Source: Arthrobotrys musiformis (taxonomy: Eukaryota; Ascomycota; Orbiliomycetes; Orbiliales; Orbiliaceae). Taken from it: DNA of 64,000 bases. Every line of letters begins with the position of its first letter. Position 1 is the first letter of the stretch. The notes beneath the pieces are model-generated. The model worked only from the letters and a program-made list of their open reading frames with translations, ran no database searches and was not told where the DNA came from. The translations under genes were made by a program, and so were the position numbers. The stretch lies in contig JAVHJL010000004.1 in NCBI GenBank assembly GCA_036971715.1, positions 372,001 to 436,000 on the forward strand. The letters are read 5' to 3'. Positions 46,096 through 55,645 of the stretch are shown piece after piece.

Positions 46096-47526
46096 TTATC
46101 GGCCTTGGTTCCCTTTCCCCCTTTGTCTCTTCTCGTTCATGATCGCCTCCAACAGCTCAAATCGCCGACAACATCCGTAGAAGTCGAGCTCATACCATGC
46201 CCTGGCAAACGAATAACAGGCCGTTAGCATTTCAAACGGCTCTCCTTCAGAGTCTTCGCTCTGCAATGCCACAAACTCCATGATAGTCTTCAATACACCC
46301 GCTGGTAAATCCAGAATCCCAATCCTCCCCTTCACTGGTGTCTCAATCAAGTTCCTTCCTCTTACAATCTCTAATTGCTTCGCCCTCTTTCCTGGGCTAA
46401 TTGGTTCTAATCTCTTTCGAACCCCTTCTTTCCACTCCGTCGCAACTGCCAATTTCCTCCCATCACCACCAAAAGCTTCCACAACCTCAAATTTCACACT
46501 AACCAATCCACATCTCCTACACCCTCCCAGCCCGAGATCACTGGTGTGCACACCACACCGGCATACCGTCTCAAAAACGGTGCTGCCCATCCTAGCATCT
46601 TTACAAACCAACCCACAATGTCTACAAATAGTTTCGTAGAAAGCATACTCATAAACCGGCTTCGTTCCATACTCGGCCCCTCCCCTAATCGGTTGCATCG
46701 TCAGCTCATACCCCACAAGATCTTGCGCCCATATCGACCAGCTCGCCGTCGAATACGGCGACTTGACCCGTAGCAAAAACCTAAGTTCGCCCCATTGCTG
46801 CATATATTCCTCCAAGAATAACTTGGCGCCAACGCTTCGACGGTCCGATTTCGAGTTAGGGATCAAAAGCCCCCGCGGGCAACGGTGGTGGTTGCACCAA
46901 ATTGTGGAGTATACGAATGGTTCTGCGGAGCGGTCGGGCTTGTATCCGCCTTCCATTGAGAGGAGTTTGTAAATCGACGGAGCATGCCCATGAGGATTGG
47001 TTGATATGTACTCTGGGGAGTACTTAAAGGCGGCTTTCGAGATGTTATAAAGAGAACGCGGGAAGAATACGCCAGTTGTAGTGTCCAAAAAGAGAGCCGA
47101 TTCACAACCCGGAGAGCAGAGCGGACGGGAGCAGTATGGACATTTAAGGGAGCTAGTCCGATTAAATATGGCATTTCGAATGCTTCTTTCCTGCTCTTGG
47201 GGTGGTGCTAGGGGGAGAAATCGGAGATGAATACGAGAAAAGCATTTTAATTCAGCGTCCGTATCCGACTCCAATACATGTACCCTTGGACTCGGGCAAA
47301 TATGTCGAAGAGACTTTGTCGTCAGAGATAAAGATATTAGATCCGCAAGAAGAAGATATTTAGTGACGAGGGAGAATATGTCGATTGGCAGGTTCAAAAG
47401 GGGCGCGGTTGGAATATCGGCTTTGGGGGCCTCAGAATCGGAACTAGAGTATGTGGAAGGACAATCCTCCACGGACTTAGACTCAATTTCCGCCTTTGAG
47501 ATTTTCTGTCTAATTTTCTCGAACAT
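46096..47526 (-). CDS. Cys-rich F-box protein
   Basis: A single exon of 476 residues. Residues about 40-75 form an F-box: LLNLPIDIFSLVTKYLLLAD then LISLSLTTKSLRHIC. Two clusters of paired cysteines follow: CPYCSRPLCSPGC (about 123-135), and CRHCGLVC, CRCG and CRRCG (about 283-325), which look like zinc-binding knuckles. Near the C-terminus GILDLPAGVLKTIMEFVAL resembles a second, degenerate F-box. Conserved aromatic motifs (WGELRFLL, WSIWAQDLVGYEL) fit a fungal-specific F-box class of unknown substrate. It likely acts as an SCF adaptor. Its coding end is only 13 bp from the stop codon of the convergent gene, so their transcripts must overlap. Confidence 0.8.
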   Translation of the reverse strand: MFEKIRQKISKAEIESKSVEDCPSTYSSSDSEAPKADIPTAPLLNLPIDIFSLVTKYLLLADLISLSLTTKSLRHICPSPRVHVLESDTDAELKCFSRIHLRFLPLAPPQEQERSIRNAIFNRTSSLKCPYCSRPLCSPGCESALFLDTTTGVFFPRSLYNISKAAFKYSPEYISTNPHGHAPSIYKLLSMEGGYKPDRSAEPFVYSTIWCNHHRCPRGLLIPNSKSDRRSVGAKLFLEEYMQQWGELRFLLRVKSPYSTASWSIWAQDLVGYELTMQPIRGGAEYGTKPVYEYAFYETICRHCGLVCKDARMGSTVFETVCRCGVHTSDLGLGGCRRCGLVSVKFEVVEAFGGDGRKLAVATEWKEGVRKRLEPISPGKRAKQLEIVRGRNLIETPVKGRIGILDLPAGVLKTIMEFVALQSEDSEGEPFEMLTACYSFARAWYELDFYGCCRRFELLEAIMNEKRQRGKGNQGR

Positions 47527-48171
47527 TTTCCAAAACTGGCGAATCTCGATAGTATGCTATCGTGATACCTTCCTAAGATCGATGCGTTGATAGTGTGGTA
47601 TATTCAGCCCGCTGGGAAGTTGACGCTTTACAATGAAACCCAAGCCAGGATCGGCTTTTAGGATATGCAATGGCGCGGCCAGGCTCGGGATTCGAAAATA
47701 CACGTATAGAAGAGGGAGAAAATGGGTTTTTGTCTCAGAAATCTGGGCAACTCCGAGGTTCGATTGCTCACAGCCAGAATGAATGGATTGAACGGTTGAC
47801 ATCGGTAGTGAAGGTGTGCAATTGATGTGAGAGCGCACGACCCTCAGCTCAGAAGCTAGATCTTTAAAGGATATCCAACGTTAGCCATATCATGCGGTTT
47901 GGTCCACTCAACATATATGCATGCATGCATAGTAGCACCTAGCTATACAATCGCATTGAATTACGATTTCATGAATCATCATAGTCTTAGACGTCGCTCT
48001 CGATATATGGATGGTCATGAAAGTAAAAGAAACATTTGTAAGCTTCCGCGCAATTGCGTGTGTCGGCGCAGTATAAAGCTTTAGTTTATATATAAAATGT
48101 ATTTTTGTATACGTATATACAGGTGTTAAACCAACTGAATACAAAGTATGCTCGCAAATGAAGCAGGTTTA
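47527..48171. other. Intergenic region
   Basis: Upstream of the Cys-rich F-box gene and downstream of the ankyrin gene. It has a GCAT repeat at 47919-47930. No gene supported. Confidence 0.5.
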
Positions 48172-51135
48172 TCAAGTCGAATCGACTAGATCTTCAGCAG
48201 CATCGTGGAATTCTTCATATTCCGCGTTATACTCGGCGTCCGAAGACCCCCCGTCCTCCTCTTTCTCCTCTTCCTCCGTTATCCTAGCTCGTGAGTTTAG
48301 AGTCCTACAAGCCGTAGATATCTTGGTCAAACTACAAACTCTACCCAAGAGCTTTGTGAAACTAGCAAACCATTCATCTTTCTCACACTCTAGAACATTA
48401 AGGTCTGAATATACCTTTCTGGACCCCTGGAATCTCCGGATTGCAAGATCGGTAGGCGTTCTCCCACTTGAATTTTTGCTATTCGCGATGTCAACGCCGC
48501 TACCGGGGTCAATACCAACGATATCAACGGTATGAAGTAATTGAAGCACTCTGATGTTGCTATGGAAAGCCACGTAATGAAGAATATTCCAGCCCAGGCG
48601 GTCTTTCAGTGTGAAATCGAAATTTCTCGGCTTGCTCAAAATGACGGATAGAGATTCATATGAGTTGCACCGAACCGCCGTCATCAGTACTGTCACCCTA
48701 TCATCGTCGACGCTGTTCACGTCAGCCCCGGAATCCAGAAGGAAAGTTGCTATTATTGGGCGGTCCATGCTCGCCATTTCGCTAAGCGGACTGGCCCCCC
48801 AGTCCGTCCCCAGATTGATATTTGCACCAGCGTTTATCAGTCGTGAAGCAACTTGGATTCTTTTTCTCTCTGCAGCTTCGTCCATCAAGAGGACCGTTCC
48901 CTCGTTGAGACAGTTTAGAAGGACGGATTCGCTTCGATTTGGGTGTATAAAGTTAATGTGTGATACCGGGAAGTATTTTAGGCAGACTTCTAATACCTCG
49001 GGCAAGTCCGCATAAAGTAAGACGGACGCCCCTCGATGACAAAATCTCGTAATGTCAGCGCCGTGCTCAAGCAGTATCCGGGTTGCTTCAGCATCCCCCA
49101 AGCTGGCTACCCACATGAGGGGTGTTTTACCAGCGCTATCTGCTGTATTGATAAGTTTTAGTCCATCGTACCCCTTCAGCTCTTCAATGAGGTCGCCGCT
49201 TTCGATTCCCAGAATTATTCTATGGAGCCTAGTCAGCCCGAGGGCTTCATAGTCGATATAGCTTTCTGGGAGCAATGCTCTAACGGCTTCGAAATACTCA
49301 GTAGCCAGGCGAGGGACTTTAGAATTATTAGTGCAGAATCTCCTCTCTATGAGAAATAAGCGGGAAACTGGGGAGCTACAGTGTATGTCGTGGACCCATC
49401 CGTCCAGTTTTATCGTTAGCAGAGCTTTCGTGTACCTGCGTATGTGTTCTCGTCTGGTAATTCGCGGTCTTTGCCGTGCAATTTCCTTGTACGGGCCCAG
49501 CTTTATCATAGCTTGTCCCCAGACCCTTTGACTTTGCCTTATGGCGGGGATTTGCGGACTTACATGTTATAATGATCCTCCACGTTGACATCAGCCCCTT
49601 GCGACATGAGGAAACGGATCAGCTGAAGGCGTTTATCCACTCGCACTTGCGATTTTACTTCCAAACAACTAATAGAAATAGCCCACTTGATAAAGAGCAT
49701 TAATTAGTCGTGCCATTGAACTCATGAGTTTGCATGTTTGTTTTATCTAGCCGGATTTGAAAGGGGGGGGTGATTACATGAAGCAGACTACACCCTCTGA
49801 ACGGATCGATATCCCTTACCGATGTCTTCCTTTCGTGGAAAAGCGCTTTTATCCCGTCCAAATCTCCAGTAAAGGCTAATAAAAATGGGTCCTCCTCTGG
49901 CACCATGCTATCATTCCGTATATTCCAAGCCTTTATGAGAACTTCGGGGCACTGGGATACTCGGACATCTATAGACAGCATACCCTCCAAGAGCCATCTC
50001 GGGAAAAAGTATTGCAGTCTCATGTTTTTCTCTCTATGACGACTGCAACTGCGAATGGTGCAAGGCGATATAGACGGTACTCCGCTATATCCAACAAAGA
50101 GACTTCCGACAAACTTAGAAAGGATAGAAGGCGTTCTTATGTTTCTTCGTTGGTGGCATAAACATCTGCACATAGGATCGCACAAATTCCTCGGCGAAAT
50201 TTGGACCAGTACGATTACGCTATGGTCTCGATAGGGAGCAGCCAGTTGCTTGGACGAATAATTTGATCGGCAAGGGGGGTTTGATGGTGACGTCGAAGGT
50301 AGAGCGCCGTGCGGTATATTCCCAACTTGGGCCCTACAATCAATTAACCTCGGAGTTGTTTGCGACTGGGGCGCGTAGATTTGTGAAAGGGCATGGCCGT
50401 TAGCTATAGCTTGAAGGTCGCTAACTTCTGGTAGAGCTGGCTCTGCGAAGAGAGTATCTGTGCCTGGCTGTTTTGGTTGTCAATGGCAAGGTACTGGATG
50501 CTTTGCCTTATGGAGAGTTCCAATTGTTCGATACGAGCTTGGAGGTGGAAGGACGACGCCCTATTTTCTTTTAGCACCTTTACTAGATACACTCACACAT
50601 ATTCACTTCACATGTATCTACTGTAGCTAGATGCCTAAGCAACTCGTAGAGGTCGACTAGAGCCTTGAAGCAGACTTACACGCCAAAAGAAATACACTTA
50701 CGAATTCATCAGGCCGATTCCGTTCGCAATTTCCATTCTAACATCCCTTAGCCCATCTTTGGCCTTCACTAATCTTGATTGTTCCCTCAAGTAGCCAATT
50801 TTGCTAAAGGCCCCTTTACTATCAACGAGCTTTGTGCTGATAACTTGAAGAATACCGTCTAACACGGCCGTCGCCCGATCTAGCAGGCCCTTGACGCCAA
50901 TGAGCTCATGAGGCAAACCCCGGACGTTATTCTGCCAGCCGCCTAGGGTGACATGCCTATCCAGTATACTTTGACAAGAATGTACCACCAAGCGGAGATC
51001 ACTGACTTCGTTGTGAAGGGCCATGATGATTTCTGGCGCCCCCCGGAGAGCGGCTAGTTTTGCTAGGCCGTTGCTGACTTGGCCTGCTGCTGTAACTATG
51101 GCTATAACGGATGCCGTAACTGATAGTGGATCCAT
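48172..51135 (-). CDS. Ankyrin-repeat protein with STAND/NLR-like N-terminal domain
   Basis: Model: 51135-50702, 50560-50426, 50333-49778, 49685-49564, 49525-48172 (866 residues, phases consistent). The N-terminus, MDPLSVTASVIAIVTAAGQV and the following 120 residues, matches the helical N-terminal domain shared by many fungal STAND/NLR-type and ankyrin proteins. A coiled-coil-like segment follows (HLQARIEQLELSIRQSIQYL), then the CRCLCHQRRNIRTPSIL...LFVGYSG region and FPRWLLEG, typical of fungal ankyrin proteins with this N-terminus. Ankyrin units include DTAGKTPLMWVASLGDAEAT + RILLEHGAD, NLGTDWGASPLSEMASMDRP + IIATFLLDSGADVN, and GWNILHYVAFHSNIRVLQLL. A NACHT ATPase is absent. Such proteins are linked to heterokaryon incompatibility or innate recognition, but no function is proven for this subgroup. 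The last intron is only 38 nt under this model, so its borders are doubtful. Confidence 0.75.
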
Positions 51136-52168
51136 TTTCGAATTTATAATATAATCCCTTGGCGCAATTATCCGCGAAGCATAAGGTTAAATTTGGTGGC
51201 TTGGTGTCCCCTTGAAGCGTGAAAGCGGGTGTGGCTATCCGGCCGAAGGGTGGTAAAGCGTGATCCAACAGATAGAGTTGAGAAATGGGTGAATATAAAT
51301 TCCGAATGGAGTCGACATGAGCTCATATGAGGCACAGAAACGACTATAGTATGATCGCAAACCTTTCGATTCTGAATCCGGGCAAGGAAGCGGGAAATAT
51401 TTAAAATAGGGGCGTGAGAAGGATCATAGGCCTCCCATATGTGTATACATGTATTTACGCTAACTTACCCACGTTATATTATTGCTATAATTACTTTTAG
51501 CGAGCACCTGCAGGCACTAGGCGGGGCTGACTAACTATTCATTCATTCCTACCTACCCCGCCTATACGAGCGCACAGCCAAGTCAAATACTTACCCAATC
51601 AATGTGCAATGCATATACAAAAACCGGGCGCGGCTGCATGTTTGTTTCGCTGAAGGTCGACTAACTATCGTAGACACCTATGCGTATCAACTCTAGCCGT
51701 ATATTAGACTCGTATCCTATTAAAAAATTTTCTACGGCCACAGGTATCCGGCCAACATTCTTTATCGATCTAATTAGAATTCCAAGGTAGTACGTAGTGC
51801 AATGAATTATCTAGATATCTGCTCATGCAATCCCAAGTTTGTTGCATTTAGTTCCATCAACACAATGCAATGCTAGCTTCAAGATCTAATATTGCACAAA
51901 TCGAAAACATCAGATTTGGAGCCAAATTTGTTTAAAACGCCTGTGGAATTCGGGTGATCGTGCGAGATGATTTGAGCCGGAATTTCGATAGTATCGTATC
52001 AAGAGTTTTTATGTCAGCGCAATTCCATCTTTCGACAGGAATCGTAACGTTCTCAATTGTGCAACCGTGCTCCGGACAGACCTGATAGTTTGCCCAAGTG
52101 GCCAACCAAAGCTTTTTTGGGCAGCAAACCTGCAAAAAAAGAGACCAGCGCAAGTAAGAGGCAAAAAA
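51136..52168. other. Intergenic region upstream of ankyrin gene
   Basis: AT-rich, no gene supported. The part next to 51136 should be the promoter of the ankyrin gene. Confidence 0.5.
52163..52168 (-). terminator. Pol III terminator of tRNA-Gln
   Basis: TTTTTT on the minus strand immediately downstream of the tRNA 3' end. Confidence 0.85.
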
Positions 52169-52267
52169 GGTCGAACTGGGATTCGAACCCAAGTTATCGG
52201 AAAGTTTCGACGACCTTGGAAAGATCTAATCAAAATCCGATGTGATAACCAACTACACTATTCAACC
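52169..52267 (-). tRNA. tRNA-Gln (anticodon UUG) with 27-nt intron
   Basis: The minus strand folds as a tRNA. The acceptor stem pairs GGTTGAA (52267-52261) with TTCGACC (52175-52169), with one T-G pair. The D arm contains the A box TAGTGTAGTTGGTTATCA. The anticodon stem TCGGA pairs with TCCGA and encloses TTTTGAT with anticodon TTG (52233-52231). The T arm is TTGGG-TTCGAAT-CCCAG (B box). An intron (52229-52203) sits one base 3' of the anticodon, the canonical site for nuclear tRNA introns. Six T on the transcribed strand directly after the 3' end form a Pol III terminator. The body matches the usual fungal nuclear tRNA-Gln(UUG). Confidence 0.92.
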
Positions 52268-52760
52268 ATTGATTACGAGGACCGGATTATCTTTTAGAGT
52301 ATATATTGCTCTAGTAGATATCCGACTAAATTTGAACCCATATCTTGGAGCTCAGCCCTGTAACCAAACTGAGCTTGGAGCTATTTGAGGATCAATGCTG
52401 TCTTGTATGTCTACTTACCTAGTATATACTATAATTCGCGAATGAAATTTACCAGGGCGCGGTCCTGAGACAGCCACAATCTTTCAGATTTAGTCGGGAC
52501 GTCACACAGTTCGACGACGACCAGCCAACTCAAAGCAAGACAAAATCTTTGTTGCATTTTGCAACCCATCGAAATGTTCGTTCGCGACATGCAAAAACCT
52601 CACGCGCGCTCAAACATGCAACATTATATTGGGAGATGCTAACCTGCGCGACAAAGGGCTAGAAAACTACAAGCCATTGAGCTAGAAGTTAGGGCTCCCT
52701 GACCTCACGGTGCGTAGGTACCTGCGTACCGGCGACGGTGAGGCCGTACCAGCAACCCTT
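52268..52760. other. Intergenic region with a tRNA-like inverted repeat
   Basis: Between the tRNA and the gene starting near 52761. It contains an inverted GCTCAG/CTGAGC repeat (52350-52374), flanked by direct CTTGGAGC copies, and a B-box-like GGTTCAAAT on the minus strand, but no foldable tRNA. The true 5' exon of the downstream gene could lie here. Confidence 0.4.
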
Positions 52761-55208
52761 ATGCTAGCGGTACGATGCAGTGGCATCAGGCCAAGACCGT
52801 CTCGATGCAATGCATTGGGGAGGCCTCGTTTCGTGGTCCTACCTCCGAGCCAGCTTGATTCACCACGGCTACCCTTAAGTCCGGACCGGAATGCATCACT
52901 TCTCGAAAATTATCTGCTACGTCCTCAAGGAGCATACCCGGACGTCAAACGGTTATTGGTAGAGGCAGGGGCCACTTCGACATTCTTCTCCCCGGAGAGG
53001 CCGCTACCTTTAACGTATCTGCCAGGAAAGATGAAACCTTCGCAATTCGCTGCAATATTGCAGAACGACTTCGATGACCAGCTTTGGGACATGACGGGGT
53101 TGGATCCACTCGACATGAAGATGCTACTCCGGCAAAAGGAATATAAGGCCTATGGCGACATGTTTCTGCGGGACGCCACAGAATTGGTTCTTAAGAAATA
53201 TCTAGAGAACTGTCCGTCGGCATATATATCGGTATGTTATAAATATCACGAGATATCTCTCCTCGCTGTCGTACTTTTCTAGGACACTGTTTTGCAGCAT
53301 AAGTTTTATACCATTCTAACCACTCGTATAATCTTCAAAAAATAGTAGACCTTCTACAAATTCATAGACAGCCACCCTCTTTTCTACCTCGTCCTAGCGC
53401 TCAGATTACAGCTTTACTGCCGGCGAGAATTGCGACTCTTCCCACTGGCACGCAATTACCGAAAGTATTTACCAATGCTTCAGGATTGGGCCAACGCCCG
53501 GATCTCCCTGAAATCAGGAATAGATTTCAGCCAATCGGAGCAATATCTCCTAAACCTAGGGAAAAATCTGAAGGAATTAACCGAAGATGATCCTGACCTC
53601 GAGGCCGCTGCGAGAAGGATACCTTTCGTTCTAGGTGCACGTGTGCTGAATCGGTTCATGGGCCCTGATACCACGGACGTCGACACCGCGGCGTCTTTGC
53701 TGGTATCCCAAGATACGGATTGGTTTACGGATATCTGCGGGGATATCATGTTTTTGATACTACACTCTGGCATCAAACAGGCGGAGTTGAAACTGAAGGC
53801 AAAGGCAAAGGCAGTGGCAAAGGCAAAGGAAACAGACTCTGCTGGTGGAGAAGAATCGAGCGACAGCAAAGTCGAAAACCAAAACGACCCTACAATCCTC
53901 GAAACAACCGTAGAAGAGCAAATACCCTCAAGCCTTGCCAATATCCCGCCGTACCTAAGGAAAGTCTACCGGGATGCGCAGAGAAGAGTAAACTCCCTCG
54001 GACCATCCCACTACAGGCTTCCGATATCAGCAGAGGGTACCACAATACCCCCTTCGGATCCCTCACAACCTGACACAAGCATCTCCTCTTTTGGGAGTAA
54101 TATAGACACAGCCTGGGACTCCATCACCGAAGCTGATCCATCAAAAGAACTATCGTCAAAACCGAAAAAAGGTCCCAAAAGAACACAGCCCCTCACCGAC
54201 AGAGCATTGAGCGAGATTGAATTCAGAAGGTCCCGGGGCTCCCTTCGCTCACCTTCCCGCACCCGTCCAGCAACACCCACTATCACTCTAATCAAAAGGA
54301 CCACAAAGGTTGAAGATGCCGAACCCGCCCCCGAACCTCTAAATACACACCCCATGTTTCTAGGGCTCAACACCAACCTGACCACAATTAACAAACGCCC
54401 ACCGCGAGGTCCCGTGGAGGAAAAGAAAGAACCGGAGCCAGACCCTGTGTTCGGGCCGGAGCTCTGGAAGGCCACTCCGGCCGCTCCTCAAACCACCCCT
54501 ACACCAGAGCATACACACCAAACGCCATGGCCGCACTCCAAGGCGGCTACCAATAAAGAAACCTTATCATTCAGGATGATACCTCAATTAAGACTCCCCA
54601 CACAGCATACATTCCGAAATGGATCATCATCGTATGCACCCAAGGGGGAGGAACAAGTACAGGGAAACGTACAAGAAGAGTCAAAGGTACAAGCACAAGA
54701 GCAAGATAAAACACAGGAAGCAGACGAAGGTCCAGCAGCACCATTTCAAGTCCGACGAACCCCCTCCAGACTCATCCTCCTCCCATCCCAATACCCACCC
54801 ATAGACCAAACCCCTCCCAAAAAAACCTCCCCCAAAGCATCCCCCTTCAGTCTAACCGAAATCCAAAACCTCGACACCGTCCTCCGCAACCTCGCCGAAG
54901 CAAAACAAACCAGTACCTCCAACCCAAAACACTCCCGCCATCCACCGCGCCCGTCCTTAGCAAAATTCGTACCCGATGCAGGCTTAGACGCCAAAAAAAC
55001 ATCACTCGAACTCGAATCCTCCGCCTCCCCCTCGCAACCGTCCTCGCCCATAGAATCTCTAAAATCCAAAATGCAAGGACTACTCTCCTCCGTAAAACCC
55101 AGAAACATGTCCATCTCCTTTTCCCCCTTCCCACCTTCTCCATCGGTTGAAGAGGAACCAATTCGCGAAGAAACCACCCAGACTGATGAGAAGAACCATC
55201 AGCGTTGA
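52761..55208 (+). CDS. Conserved-looking hypothetical protein with disordered C-terminal half
   Basis: Two exons, about 52761-53231 and 53349-55208, joined by a GTATGT intron in phase 0, about 776 residues. The exact start is uncertain: the frame is open further upstream and 52761 is only the first ATG. Residues about 70-290 look globular and helical (QNDFDDQLWDMTGLDPLDMK, YKFIDSHPLFYLVLALRLQL, LPMLQDWANARISLKSG). From about residue 330 the protein is rich in Ser, Pro, Thr, Lys and Glu, with an Ala-Lys repeat (LKLKAKAKAVAKAKE) and poly-proline-type stretches, and is probably disordered. I do not recognise a family or catalytic motif. Its 3' end converges with the gene ending at 55646. Confidence 0.65.
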
Positions 55209-55645
55209 TTTTTCGTCTGTTCCTATATATTAGCTCGCATGTCTAAATTCACCTTGCGCCATTTGCACTGTACATACCATACCCATTAGTACCATATTCC
55301 TGTCCATACTTCCTGTATGCAAATTTATACTCTTTCAATACCCTAGACCTACGTATCCATATCTTCTACAATCGCATGGCCGCAAAGTCTACCAACCTAC
55401 ACGGTCCATTATCGATCCCAAATCAAAGTTGATTTCCAACTACCCATTTAATTTCACATGAGTTTAGTCCCATCCTTTCGGGTACAGAGCATTGCTATAA
55501 AGAAAAGTCCATGACGCCGCATGAAACGTTTAATCCCAATAACCCAATAAACCCCAAAAAAAACTCCAAACCATCTTATAACACCAAAGAGCCCAAACCC
55601 ACAGGCACCTTAACAAACCCCACCAGAATAGTAGAACAAGAAGAA
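55209..55645. other. Intergenic region (convergent 3' ends)
   Basis: Presumed 3' UTRs of the two convergent hypothetical genes. The plus-strand open frame 55511-55882 is an A/C-rich shadow of the minus-strand gene. No other gene seen. Confidence 0.5.

Noticed and set aside
52318..52385. Second tRNA next to tRNA-Gln
   Set aside because: A- and B-box-like words are present but there is no room for an anticodon arm and no acceptor-stem pairing. Kept only as a possible relic.
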